Counted from the first letter of the stretch, positions 46,815 through 57,940 are shown. The stretch is 64,000 bases of DNA from Globodera rostochiensis (GCA_018350325.1 JAEVLN010000004.1:310001-374000); one strand, 5' to 3'. Program-made: numbers and translations. Notes: a model not told the origin generated them from the letters alone.

Positions 46815-47953
46815 TCAGCACGGGTTTGGGTGCGATCGGCCGGGACATTTATCGAAGCAGTACGTAATGGTGCAGCCACGTGCCGCCCGAAGATGCGCCA
46901 CCGGGTCGCTAAATAAAAGGCACAAATTTGCAGGACATACCGTATATATATACTAATTACCCATGGGTAATTATTTCAATCCCCTCCCTAGAGTGGTAAT
47001 TATTACAGAGTGGGGTGGGTAATTAAAACAGTATATAGGGTACGGTATTCTTTAGCATCCATCCCCTACCCCCAGCTTTTTCCCCAACTAAAAATTCGGA
47101 AAAAACTTTTTTGCATCCTCTAACTCAAAATGTACACTCAGATCGGTAATTATTAGAGCCCGGACTTGAGCTTCGAGCGAGATCTCGAGACGAGATTCTC
47201 GAAAAATCTCGAAGCAAGATCTTAAAAAATCTCGTCAAGATCTCGTCTCATTGCGGGCTTTAGTAATTATGCTCTTTCATTAACAATTCGATTAGTAAAT
47301 TTATGCAAAATTCAGAAAGATGTCAGACTGTTCAAAAGCAGCCAAATCGATTTCTGTTGTGACATATTTTTTCCATAATGACAAAACTCCAAAGTTTTTT
47401 AATAAAGTTTATTTTTTAGCTTGTAATTAGAGACTGGACTGGATCTGGATTCAGACTTGGATTTTTCTGGATCCAGAGCCAGAATCTAGGTATTATTTTC
47501 GTTGGAGCACTCTGGATCTGGATATCCAGAAAACCTGGATTTTAATCCAAGTAAATCCAGATCCAGGTCATTCCAAAATCCAGGTCCAGGTTTTTTTAAC
47601 TTCCGGATCCAGGTCATTCCAAAATCCAGGTCCAGGTTTTTTCAACTTCCGGATCCAGGTTATTTCCAAAATCCAGATCCAGGTTATTTCCAAATCCAGA
47701 TCCAGGTCCAGGTTTTTTCAACTTCCGGATCCAGTTCCAGGTTTTTCCAAAATCCAGATCCAGGTCCAGGTTTTTTCAAAATTCCGGTCTCTACTTATGA
47801 TCAATGCTTTTAATTTGAAAAAGCTTACATCACTTCCACCTCCGACAATTCCGCTGCTTGCACTGGTCGTTCGCCATCCGTTTCTCCGGAGACAACGGCA
47901 CAAAATGCCAAAAGGGCGACGATGAATGAAATTTTGTCGGCAAATTTGTTCAT
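46815..47953 (-). CDS. Small secreted four-cysteine peptide (right copy)
   Basis: Minus-strand exons 47953-47829 and 46908-46815 mirror the left-copy gene exactly in length and phase. The 72-residue product differs only in the first exon (residues A6 to D, M14 to L, N26 to D); the four-cysteine tail is identical. The intron is 920 bp instead of 428 because of the MITE and neighbouring sequence. Conserved tail with changed signal region suggests the mature peptide is under constraint, or simply that the duplication is recent; three changes are too few to decide. Confidence 0.68.
47430..47797. mobile_element. MITE rich in CCAGATCCAGGTCCAGG
   Basis: Ends TAGAGACTGGACTGG and TTTTCAAAATTCCGGTCTCTA, with imperfect 8-bp flanks CTTGTAAT and CTTATGAT. 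It lies in the intron of the right-copy peptide gene. The left copy keeps only the end TAGAGACCGGAATTTTGAAA. Confidence 0.6.
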
Positions 47954-48529
47954 TTTGTTAAACAATTTAAGATTAATTGAAATTAAAAAGGAATTAATTA
48001 GTAGTCGCTGTCTTTCAATGAACAAAATGCAAAAATGCGCCCCATTTTATATTAATATTTTTTGTTTACTAATTTATTTGGTGACGATTTGAAAAAGTGC
48101 CATTAGTCAGCACATTTTATGAAATTGGCCAATTTTACATTAATTATTTTAATCTTTGTGCGGACGAATGCCCATTTTAAGCCGTTTTAGCTGATTATAT
48201 TAGTAAGCAAATAAATTATGTAATAAAATTGTTGACTTTTAATATTAGTAATAATAAATAAAATGTCTTCCAACTGCAAATTCGTCTCAATTTTATGTAA
48301 TTATTAATAAAATATACTAATTTCTGTCGGGCCAGGTTAAGCCAAGTTAGGGACAGGCATAAAATTCGCTGTTAATTTAATAAAATTCTTTGTATTAGTA
48401 AAAAGCCTAATTTTTTCTCGAGTTTAAACTCGAGACCCAAAAAACCCGTGACTTCTCCTGCCGAGAACATCTTTATTAGAAAAAAAAAATTTTTGTTTTG
48501 GTTAAAAAGCTCGGAAAATTCAGCTGTTT

Positions 48530-48948
48530 TTCTTAGGGGGGTTTTGAAGGGGAGGGGACCAGCGGTACCGATAGGCGCGGTGAGAAGAAAAAATGAAAAT
48601 TCTGACGATTTCGTTAAGAAACTTGTCCAATTCGACTTAAAAATTAGTCCAATGTGTAAAAAAACTAATTGTTTATGTGAAATGTTAAAATGACTTTTTG
48701 CAATTAGGAAAGACTATTGTTGTATAAAGGAAACATAAGCATTGAACTTAATTAAGTCCAACCCTTCAGCCGGACAGTTCCAAAAATTCCACACAAAGAA
48801 CCCCTAACCAATTATCGGCCTTGTGGTTCAAGGCACAGTACAATTGCTGATTGCTTATAGAAAAAGTAAAACAATTTTTCGATAGGGTGCGTTGATGTCC
48901 AAATTACTCTCACCGTCTGACGCTCTCTCTCTCCTTTAGAGTACTATT
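48530..48948 (-). repeat. Dispersed family R1, copy 7
   Basis: Mirror of copy 3 within the inverted duplication: GGACCAGCGGTACCGATAGG at the left, then gtccaacccttcagcc, GATAGGGTGCGTTGATGTCC, and the GAGA tract at the right. Confidence 0.7.
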
Positions 48949-50749
48949 TCTTCGAAGAGTAAAACATTACAATAAAAATGAAATTGCAAATTTTTTTCTA
49001 CAACGCTTTTTAAGTCCAACCGATCACAATTTTCCGAAGTTATAATTTCCTTATTTCCGAGCCCGAATTGTGAGAAAAATTGTTGGAAGAGAGAATTATG
49101 GTTTACGGGAATTTCAAAAAAGTGCGGGACGGGCAGACTTTTTTGAAATTTTGTGCATATTTCGACATTTTTAAAAAATTTCTTCACCTAATTTAGGCGT
49201 TAAATTTTGAGACTTTTTCAAGCCTAAGAGTAGCATCAAAATTAAAAAAAGAATTTCTTGTTTTAAAATTATTTACAAAAAATCATAAAAACAGTTCTTT
49301 CTCTTTCTAACAAAATGTTTTTCTACATATTTTTACCAGCAGAATACAAATGTTAGGTTTTGATTCTAAAAGAAAAACGAATAACTTTTAGGAAGAATAT
49401 ATATTCGTGCTAACGCCTAAATTGTTCAGAAAAATGCATTTTTTTTCACAAATTATGAATAAAATTATGCTCTTTGCTTTTTGCTTGTTTAAGTCGGTAA
49501 GTATTGCATGAGCTTTTTCTTAGATTAAATGTCGAATTTTTGCTTAGTAGACGAAATGTCGCGTAGACGAAATGACGGTAGACGAAATGTCGGTACCCAT
49601 TTAAAAGTGCACGAGTTTCTTATTCAAGAAATTGCAATAATTGTTACGTTCATTTTAAAAATATTAATCAATTTAATTTTCACGATCTCAGCAGTCACTG
49701 TTCGTTCCCCGCTGTTGCTCGATGGCGTCATTTTCACTCATTTACACTGCGCTCTCGTAAACAATCCCCGGAGGGGAAACGAGGCAAATTCCCCCCGGGG
49801 GGGGGCAAGGCAAATTCCCCGGGGGGGGGGAGGGGGGGGAGGGGAGGGGGAATTACGTAACTGTGCGCCGGCCGATTCGCTGAGGTCAGGTCAATGGGAG
49901 GACGGACGATGATGGACGACGACGACGGCCTTCGGGGGAAGTTCAACCGAAGCGGAGGGTGGAGGGTGGAGGGTGGGGGGGGGAATAACTCGGCATGGCA
50001 GGTAAAATTGTGAGGAACGGCCTCTGCCGACCGAAAAACAACTCCACGCCCGGGGCGACGCCACTCGCTCGCTTTGGTTGGTGACCACAACAACAATTGT
50101 CCTCACCTCCTCCCCTCAGGGGTTCTTTCTGCCCTGCGGGGGGATGACCCCAAAATCATTTCCCCGAAAGGGCATGCCCTCGCTATCAGATGGGCAGATT
50201 ACGCCCCCATCTCCCAAATGCCCGCCCAACAAACACTCAATGTCGTCACTCTTACTGTTCAGTCTACTGGTTGGTCCCCGATTACGAACCCCCGACTTTT
50301 TTTGGTCGGGGGTTTCGTCCCCGACCCCGAGTTTTTTGAATTTTTTCTTTTTAAGGTAGTTGGTCGCTGACCCCGAACTCCGACTTTTTTCGGGGGTTTC
50401 GTCCTCTAGTTTTTTGAATTTTTAGGGGTTTTTGCTGTGAAAACCCCGAACCCCGATTTTTTTAGTCGGGGTTTTTGTCCCCGACCTTTCTCGCCCCCGA
50501 GGAGTCAAAGACCAACCCTAGTTCAGTCCTTCTTATTCCAAAAGCTCTTCTCCGATTTAAGTGTTCAGCGTGTCATGGACGATGATGGTGGTTGTTGTCC
50601 CTTCCGGCATTTCATTCCGAAATGTGCCAACCCTCAACAAATTGTGTGCCCATAAGTGCCACCATTCATCTCTCCTCTCCTCCCTTGAACCATCTCCCCT
50701 CCCCCTCATTTTACCAACATCCTCATCGCCTAATTGCCCCCAATTTCCG
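48949..50749. other. Region upstream of the nuclear receptor gene
   Basis: AT-rich to 49700, then G- and C-tracts (49795-49860, 49945-49985) giving spurious frames. 49555-49595 has three GACGAAATGTCGG-like repeats. A MITE of the TAGGGTTGG family occupies about 50273-50522 (tggttggtccccgattacg ... agaccaaccctag). The promoter of the receptor gene should lie here; no core element stands out. Confidence 0.45.
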
Positions 50750-53700
50750 ATGGATCCATCCGTGTGGGCCAAAATGTTCCAAAGCCGTGCCGTGATACAA
50801 GCGCCTCCGGCAAATCAATTAAAGCAGAACAACGACAGCAGCAGTGCCGCCGCTGCCGCCGCCCCCTCTTCTCACAAAATGGCGGGGGAAGAGCAGTCAG
50901 CAGATTCCGGCAACGAGACCAGTTCGTTGTCTCCCGGACACACGCCGATGACCGTGTCGCCCACCCATTCGTTGCCTTCCCGGTCCAACTCATTTTCAGG
51001 TTGTCCGCTTTGATCACCAATTCCCATTGATCACCAACCATTATTGATTGATCAGTGCTTTAAAATATTCTCTCAACTTCAGTTTCCACCATTTTGCGAG
51101 TGCAAACAGCAGCACAACAATTGCGTTATGATCAGAAAGAAAGTTCTTCGTCTTGCTCAACCAACAACAGCAATCGAATTCCATCAGCAGCAGCAGCAAG
51201 TTCATCGACGGGATCATCACAGCTTCCGTCAGAAGAAGTTCGAAACAAGTGCCAAGTCCAATCAAAGGCACAACAACATCGAGTGCCGTTTCAGCCACAA
51301 CAACCGCTGCCCACAATGCCATTCGGAAACCATTCGTCGGCAAATGCTTCAATGTTCGGGCATCATCCGTCCAGTGCCTTCCGTCCCCCGATGTATTCCT
51401 CCTTTCCGTCTTACTATCATCACCTTCAACATCAACAGCAACCTGTACATCCCTCCGGCAATCTTTTGCCTTACCATAATAACCTTCCGCTTCCGCCGCC
51501 GGGAGTGTTTGGTCCCCCTCGTCCTGCTTCGTCCGCCTACGGCACTCTCCCGCCGTTCGCGTTCCCACCCCCCGGCACACAAGTGCCCTCCTCCCACGGC
51601 ATGCTCCACCCTCTGCTGTTGTCCTCGTCGAACCCGGCCGCATTTCTTGCGCTTCTCCACCAACAACAACAACAGCAGCGTCAACAGCAGCAAAGCGAGT
51701 GTTGCGTCGTCTGCGGCGACCGGGCGAGTGGACACCATTACGGGGTCTGTGCCGATCAGGGATGGACGTGATCGAAAAAAAACAAATCCGTGATCACGGA
51801 CCCCCCAAAAAGGCCGTGATTGGCATGATCCGTGATCACGGATCCCCCAAAAAGGCCGTGATTGGCATGATCCGTGATCACGGATCCCCCAAAAAGGCGT
51901 GCTTGGCATGATCCGTGATCACGGATCCCCCAAAAAGGCCCTGATTGGCATGATCCGTGATCCCGTCCATCCCTGGTGCCGATGGAATCACGGCAAATTT
52001 CAGCTAACAAAAAAATTTTGATGAGTTTAGGTACAAAGTTGCGAAGGATGCAAGGTGATTAACAACAACACAGTGTTGTCGTTCGTTGAAGCAGAGAGCG
52101 CAATTTGTTCAATTTTAAGGGATTTTTTCGACGCTCCGTTCAATCAGGGCAGCACTATGAATGTGCCAAAAACAATCAATGTCCGGTTGATCGGATGTCG
52201 CGGAATCGGTGTCAGAAGTGCCGGTTAGAGAAGTAAGTTGACACTGTCGACCCGATCGGATCGGGTGATTGATTGAATTGGCAATTAATTGATTTGATCA
52301 CTCATTTCAGATGTGTTAGAATGGGAATGCAGCAAACGCACGTTCGACTGGAGAAGAATCGGAAGAGGAAAAGCGATTGTGAACAAATGGACTTTGGCCT
52401 GGAGCGCACTCGTCAAGCCGTGGAACTTGTCAACGCCGTCGTGCAGGCGTTTAAGGTGCGTGACCGACCCATTCATTATTTATTAGAGCCCAGACTTGAG
52501 GAGTGATCGAGATTTTGATCGAGAATCTCGACTTTAAGATTTCGATCAAGAATCAAAATCATTTCGATCGAGAATCTCGGTCAACCAAAATTTCTTTCGA
52601 TCAAAAATCTCGAAAAAATTATTTCAAGATTTCGAATCTCGAAAAAATCATTTCGATCGAGAATCTAGAAAAAATCTCGCTTTCTTCAATCAAGAATCTC
52701 GAAAAAAATCATTCCGACCGAGAATCCCGATCGGTCCATGCTCTATTCCATATGGCAAAACGTACCCAATCCATGCCCTCACTATCAGGGTTCATTCCTT
52801 GTGCCCGTCCGAGAAGACAGCAGCAGCAAATCCGCTCAGCTCATTCACATTCCCGACAACTTTGCTGAAGCCCGTCGTCGTTGTCAAGTCTTCGTTGAAG
52901 CAATCCCCGCGTTTTCTGTGCTTAACAAGGAGATAATGCTCAACAAAAACAAAGTCACTGCTATTTGGGTTGGTACAATGAGTGTCTTTTGTAGGGGGCT
53001 GCTCGAGAGTCTCGACTCGAGAAATTTCTCGGTTTCTTTAGGTCTCGGGGTTTTAGTCTCGGTGTCTTTTGTAGGGGGCTGCTCGAGAGTCACGACTCGA
53101 GAAATTTCTCGGTTTCTTTAGATCTCGGGGTTTTAGTCTCGGTGTCTTTTGTAGGGGGCTGCTCGAGAGTCACGACTCGAGAATTCGCAAATAAAAAATT
53201 TGCATTTTTTAAAGATATATTAACAAAAATGGAATAAACTCAAAAATTGACTTTTTTGAAAAAAAATTTTTACCGGCGGCGTCTGTCGGCTCCGCTGGCC
53301 CCCTCCAAAACCCCCTAATAAAATTGCAAAAATTTTTCAACCGAATTTTTTTGAACCTAAAATTTAAATTTTTTTAAAAAAAAAAGTCTCAAACCGAGAA
53401 ATTTTCGGTTTTTTGGATCTCGGTCTTGAGTCTCGGGGTCCTCGACTCTCAAGTCTCGGTAAATTTCAAGTCTCGAGCAGCCCTAGCCAATTTGCATTCT
53501 TCGCCTGACGATTGGATTATTATCTCTGCAGACTGTGCTAACTGTACTTCTGAATGCCGGCGATGACCATCACCGACCCAAACGTCTTGAACTTCATGCG
53601 GAGCAGCTGCGCCGAGTTCGCCATTGCTTCTCTGACATGGCACTTCATTGGGAGGAGATCGCTGTGTTTATCTCCGTCCTGATGACCTTTGATGGACGTG

Positions 53701-53873
53701 CCGAACTCGCCGATAAGCTTTATAGTCAATTATGCCATGGTTTGCTCGTCAAACTTTCTGATCGTCGGGTTGCAGAGGATGAAGAAAATGTAAATCCGGG
53801 TGACATTGATACGAAAACATTAGCTTTATATACATATACAAAACTGATCACTAGCATTCCTCAAGTTTTCTAA
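50750..53873 (+). CDS. Nuclear hormone receptor
   Basis: Exons 50750-50999, 51083-51744, 52031-52054, 52129-52232, 52311-52455, 52789-52968 and 53532-53873 join in matching phase to 568 residues. The long N-terminal region is Ser/Gln/Pro-rich with poly-Ala and poly-Gln runs. The DNA-binding domain starts near residue 290 ([15 protein letters not shown]), continues through an eight-residue micro-exon VQSCEGCK holding the P-box, and ends [20 protein letters not shown]. The ligand-binding part (about 396-568) includes [16 protein letters not shown] and a helical C-terminus. It is a nuclear, DNA-binding, probably ligand-regulated transcription factor. The EGCKG P-box and [12 protein letters not shown] text suggest an NR1-like member; I cannot name the orthologue. 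Exon 6 start is the least certain boundary. Three introns carry MITEs. Confidence 0.88.
51757..51975. mobile_element. 219-bp hAT-type MITE in receptor intron 2
   Basis: Ends CAGGGATGGACG and CGTCCATCCCTG, perfect 8-bp duplication GTGCCGAT at 51749-51756 and 51976-51983. The inside is four tandem units of about 50 bp with GATCCGTGATCACGGATCCC. It begins 12 bases after the splice donor. Confidence 0.85.
52488..52745. mobile_element. MITE rich in ATCGAGAATCTCG, receptor intron 5
   Basis: Left end AGAGCCCAGACTTGAGGA, right end CCGATCGGTCCATGCTCT; the centre repeats AATCTCGAAAAAATC. Related to text at 6240-6345, 18100-18185 and 30365-30425. Confidence 0.55.
52993..53487. mobile_element. TCTCGG-type MITE, receptor intron 6
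   Basis: Starts GTAGGGGGCTGCTCGAGAGT, repeated three times with a period of about 75 bp, and ends AAGTCTCGAGCAGCCCTA. The middle has the cggcggcgtctgtcggctccgctggcc block of R1's 3' half. Confidence 0.6.
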
Positions 53874-55199
53874 ACAATTTCCGTCGAATAAATGTTTCTG
53901 TACGATTTGTTATATTTTCCCGAATACCGCCGCCGATCATTCAAAACCCCTAAAATTACAACAAAAAGGGAAGCAGTAATGGTGTAAATCGTGCTTTTTG
54001 AATGATTTTGAGGCCAAATTGATTTTTGGAAAAATTAGAAAAATTATTCAAATATATTGAAACAGAGATTTTGAATTCAATTTTAGAAAAGTCTGAGAAG
54101 AATAAATCAAAACTGGTTTGCTTTCTTATTCAACAGTCATTCTCTTTATTCTCTGTACCATTCTTTTGGCTAATACTCGCCAGGGTCGGAAATCTTTTTG
54201 AAAAAAAACGAAAACATTTTTTTAACGATAAACGGAAAAACTGCCCAAAACTGGACCTGAAATTCACATCGTCGGGTTGAAGAGGATGAACAAAATGTAA
54301 ATCCGGGTGACATTGATACATAAAATTAAAAATTTAGTTTTAATTTTCAAATTGCTAAAATGAGGAGCGCTACAATGAATTCTATAAATGTTAAAATCAT
54401 ATAAATTTGGAACATTTTTATTCTTGAAGAAATAGTGCGCGAAAAGGAGAGAGAGAGAGAGAGCGTCAGATGGCGAGAGTAATTGGACATCAACGCACCC
54501 TATCGAAAAATTGTTTTAGTTTTTTCATAAGAAATCAGAAATTTCGGGATGGGTTGATGCACAAGTCTTAAAAAATCGGTTTAAATTCACTATCATCAGT
54601 TTCATTTAAATTTGTCTAACATTTTATCCTTCGACTAAATAGTGCGTAAAAAGAAGAGAGAGGAGGGCGTTAGGCGGCGAGAGTAATTGGACACTCTCAA
54701 AAAATTGAAAATGTGTCCTGTAAATTCATGGCAATTTTAATCCATAAATTGTCAAAAGTTATAGTCATTGGTAAAAAAATTAATTCGAGGCTAAATCGTG
54801 GTGCTGGCCCATTTTATTCTTTGATAGTGCGCCAGAAGGAGAGATCGAGAGCGTCAAATTTAGGCAATTTTCTGATCGAAAGGTTGAACTTAAAATCCGT
54901 TTTCAAACATAAATGAACAAGACAATTAAAATTTATTTTATTATTTTTGTTAAATGCCAAAAAAAAAACAAAGGCATTTTATTGTCACGCATATGAATTA
55001 GCGTATATCCCGTGTCTGACTTTATCCAACAACAAAACAAACAATTCATCACAAAATGTAAAGAGAATTTGGGGATGGAAGGAATTCCATTTTCCGTTGT
55101 TTTTTGGCCTTTTTTCCCGTTAAAATGCCCCTTTTTTACCGAAAAAAAACGGGAAAAATATGCACCCCTAAGAATAATTTGTCAATCTTTAGGTTCAAT
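53874..55199. other. Intergenic with R1 pieces and a receptor-exon fragment
   Basis: 54430-54560 is an R1 copy (GAGAGAGCGTCAGATGGCGAG, CAACGCACCCTATCGAAAAA); 54630-54700 and 54825-54870 are shorter R1 pieces. 54269-54325 duplicates the receptor terminal exon (listed below). No other gene. Confidence 0.5.
54269..54325 (+). pseudogene. Duplicated fragment of the receptor terminal exon
   Basis: TCGTCGGGTTGAAGAGGATG and the following gtaaatccgggtgacattgatac match 53761-53814 with a few changes. The fragment is about 55 bp, with no flanking exon. Confidence 0.7.
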
Positions 55200-55453
55200 T
55201 TACAAAAATTGAATGCGGTCATAACTTTCTGCGGATGGCACACATTGTCCGAGTGTTCTGCGAATTCGTATGGCATTGTTCCATACGCAAGTGTGCGTTT
55301 GCCCATTAATTGTAAATGACGCGTCGGCGCATTTTTCTTTTGTCTTTTTCTCGGCACATTTTTGAATTAATTGGTCCATCATCGCCCTTTTATTGGCACA
55401 ACCGGCGCCGAAGTTGCAGCCACCACCAGAAGCAGCAGCAGTGAGTTGGTTGC
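55200..55453 (-). CDS. Cysteine-containing small protein, terminal exon (5' end uncertain)
   Basis: On the minus strand a frame enters at an AAACAG acceptor (55454-55459) and runs 84 codons to TAA at 55200-55202: GGGCNFGAGCANKRAMM, LIQKCAEKKTKEKCADASFT, INGQTHTCVWNNAIRI and RTLGQCVPSAESYDR. Six spaced cysteines suggest an extracellular domain. A preceding short exon starting at ATG 55513 or 55510 would join in phase and encode MPIMLGALNAF, but the intron would be only about 28 bp, shorter than normal. The true 5' end may be elsewhere. Family not recognised. Confidence 0.45.
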
Positions 55454-55978
55454 CTGTTTAAAAAAGGAGTTTTAAACTTACAAAAAGCATTCAATGCCCC
55501 CAGCATTATGGGCATCATGTGTTTCGACAGTAGTTGATTTCGACAGTAGTTGATTTCCGACAGTAAGTGATTTCGACAGTGAATTTCGACAGTGCCACTG
55601 TTAAAAATTCTATAATTTTCCAAGAAGTCTAAATTCGTATTTTTAGGCATTTCGACCCACGTAAATGATATAAAATCCCTGAAAAAGTAAAAAATTCGAA
55701 CAATTCAAAAAAGCTGTAATTTTCGAGGCAAGCCTAAAAATGCATTTTTTTAGCAAAACGGATAACGTACAGGTCTAAAAAGCATTTAGAAGTTGAAAAT
55801 TCGAAATGTCTAACAAGTTCGAAACATTTTTTTTGGGATTGTCAAAATCAACTACTGTCGGAACCACCTGATGCGGCATTATGTACGACGATATGAGGCA
55901 ATTTGAACAGAAATACCCCCCTATTTCCTAAAATTGAGCCCCTCCTCCCCCCTAAAATTCTGGGCTCTATTTTTAATG
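55454..55978. other. Intergenic
   Basis: 55520-55590 has four GACAGTAGTTGATTTCGACAG-like repeats; a matching inverted text (caactactgtcgg) is at 55848-55862, so a palindromic element of about 340 bp is likely. Confidence 0.4.
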
Positions 55979-56659
55979 TTATGACATTAAATGGAAAAAT
56001 TTTTTTTTATTATTACTGCTCGATGTTGATGATGAAGAAAGTTTTGTATAATTATGGTTCTTCCCTGAACTGTTCGATGCAGCTCGGGTTGATGATGAAG
56101 AAAATTTTGTATAATTATCGTTCTTCCCTGAACTGTTCGAACTGTTCGATGCAGCTCGGGTTGATGATGAAGAATGTGTTGTATAATTATCGTTCTTCCC
56201 TGAACTGTTCGAACTGTTCGATGCAGCTCGGGTTGATGATGAAGAATGTGTTGTATAATTATCGTTCTTCCCTGAACTGTTCGAACTGTTCGATGCAGCT
56301 CGGGTTGATGATGAAGAATGTGTTGTATAATTATCGTTCTTCCCTGAACTGTTCGAACTGTTCGATGCAGCTCGGGTTGATGATGAAGAATGTGTTGTAT
56401 AATTATCGTTCTTCCCTGAACTGTTCGAACTGTTCGATGCAGCTCGGGTTGATGATGAAGAATGTGTTGTATAATTATCGTTCTTCCCTGAACTGTTCGA
56501 ACTGTTCGATGCAGCTCGGGTTGATGTTGAAAAAAGTTTTGTATAATTGTTCCCTTTTTCCGAACTAGAAAAGTTCATTGCCTCCACCTCCGTCGATAGC
56601 AGAAGCGTCAACAGCAGCACAAACATTGCGAAGGCGGGAAGCAAAAAGAATTTGGGCAT
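55979..56659 (-). CDS. Secreted tandem-repeat protein
   Basis: Single-exon minus-strand gene of 226 residues starting at ATG 56659. Residues 1-27 are a strong signal peptide (MPKFFLLPAFAMFVLLLTLL and LSTEVEA). After a short unique part come about seven copies of a 24-residue unit (72 bp) containing SSSTRAASNSSNSSGKNDNY followed by TTHS; the last copies are shorter and diverged. The tail is Ser/Asn-rich with a KKKFF end. Many N-x-S/T sites suggest heavy glycosylation. Repeat number is likely to vary between individuals. The design (signal peptide, internal array of identical short repeats, unique ends) resembles the hypervariable HYP effectors of potato cyst nematodes, but I cannot confirm homology. 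A TAAATAG acceptor-like site lies 7 bases before the ATG, possibly for spliced-leader addition. Confidence 0.75.
   Translation of the reverse strand: MPKFFLLPAFAMFVLLLTLLLSTEVEAMNFSSSEKGNNYTKLFSTSTRAASNSSNSSGKNDNYTTHSSSSTRAASNSSNSSGKNDNYTTHSSSSTRAASNSSNSSGKNDNYTTHSSSSTRAASNSSNSSGKNDNYTTHSSSSTRAASNSSNSSGKNDNYTTHSSSSTRAASNSSNSSGKNDNYTKFSSSSTRAASNSSGKNHNYTKLSSSSTSSSNNKKKFFHLMS
56020..56545. repeat. 72-bp tandem repeat within the secreted gene
   Basis: Five near-identical 72-bp units (TGAACTGTTCGAACTGTTCG ... gatgatgaagaatgtgttg) plus diverged edge units. The period is a multiple of three and the frame is kept. Confidence 0.92.
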
Positions 56660-57940
56660 CGTTTTTTCTATTTAAAAATTAAAAATATTTTTAAAAAAAA
56701 GTCACCAAAAAAAGCAATTAATGCCAAAATTATTTATGGATATATTTTTTTGTGGGAAGATGAATTTGATTGATTGAAATATGAATGAATTGAATGAATG
56801 TAAAATTGAATTGAAACGCTTTAAATGGATAATGTTGGAAAATCTATTTTATTGAATTTATTGAAAAGATTTTTTACAATGGGCAAATTTCCATGTGTAA
56901 AAAAATTGACAAAAATGGATTTATATTTGTTATCATAAGATTACTACAATGCTTACTTTGGGAAATAAATCGTAAAGTAGGGGAGTTTATTCATTCAAAT
57001 ATATAATTTTTTTTTAAACAAAAGATTTAAATTTCATTTTTTTTTTTGACGATTATGCAATAAATAAGATAGAAATGTAATAAGCCTTGATTTTATTATT
57101 AATTTAGAAATTAACAATAAAAACTAAAGTTATGCATGCCAAAACCAAATGTTAAATGTAGTGCGCATAAAAGGAAGAGTGTGTCAGACGGTTAGAGTAA
57201 TTTTGGCATCAACGCACCCTATCAAAAAATTGTTTTAATTTTTCCATAAAAAATCAGAAATTTTACTGTCCTGTGAAACAGAAGGCCAAACGGTCTTAAA
57301 GTGGTCAACATATCGGGGAGTCGGCGGGTACCAACCCTAATGGAAAATATTGTAACATTTTTAAATGGCCGTAATGTTATTACAGGTTATTCAATTTGAT
57401 TTATTTCTAGAATTTGGAACTACTAATTAGTGCTGCACGAGAGTCTCGGTATCGAGTATCGACTCGAGAAAAGTCTCGGGTTTTTTGTGTCTCGGCATCG
57501 AGTCTCGAGTATCGGGGAATTTTGGGTCTCGTGCCTCACTAGTACTAATGTGGTCCGTCACACATTGTTGTGACAAATTTTGGAACTGTCCGACCAAAAG
57601 GTTGGACTTAAAAAAACCTTTAATTATGCATTTCCATTCAAATTTTGTAACATTTTTTTCATCGAAGAAATAGTGCATGAAAAGGAGAGAGAGAGCGTTA
57701 GACGGCGAGAGTAATTTGGACATCAACGCACCCTATCGAAAAATTATTTTAGTTTTTCCATAAGAAATCAGAAATAGACATATGAGTTGAACCACAGGGC
57801 CAAAAGGTACTAAGTGGTCGGGAGTCTGTGTATAATTTTTGGAACTGTCCAACCTAAGGTTGGGCTTAACCCTGTTTTCACGGCACTTTTCGGTTTGGTG
57901 CCTACACCTAAGCTTGGTCTAAGCTATGCTTAGAGTTAGG
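56660..57940. other. Intergenic with R1 copies
   Basis: AT-rich to 57150. R1 copies: 57157-57300, and 57590-57875 (GAGAGCGTTAGACGGCGAGAG, CAACGCACCCTATCG, aaggttgggctta). 57425-57545 is a TCTCG-type palindrome lying between R1 pieces, as at 46.3 kb. Confidence 0.55.

Larger units (their letters stand above)
46601..48948. repeat. Inverted duplication, right arm
   Basis: Reverse copy of 38920-40752. It is longer mainly because of 47205-47800, which carries extra AT-rich sequence and a CCAGGTCCAGG-rich MITE that survives only as a short end in the left arm (40052-40080). Confidence 0.85.

Noticed and set aside
49734..50370. Pro/Arg-rich frames upstream of the receptor gene
   Set aside because: They run through G-tracts and a MITE; no domain and no splice support.
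51041..51643. Minus-strand frame of 200 codons opposite receptor exon 2
   Set aside because: Shadow of the receptor coding exon, whose splice phases and domain are clear.
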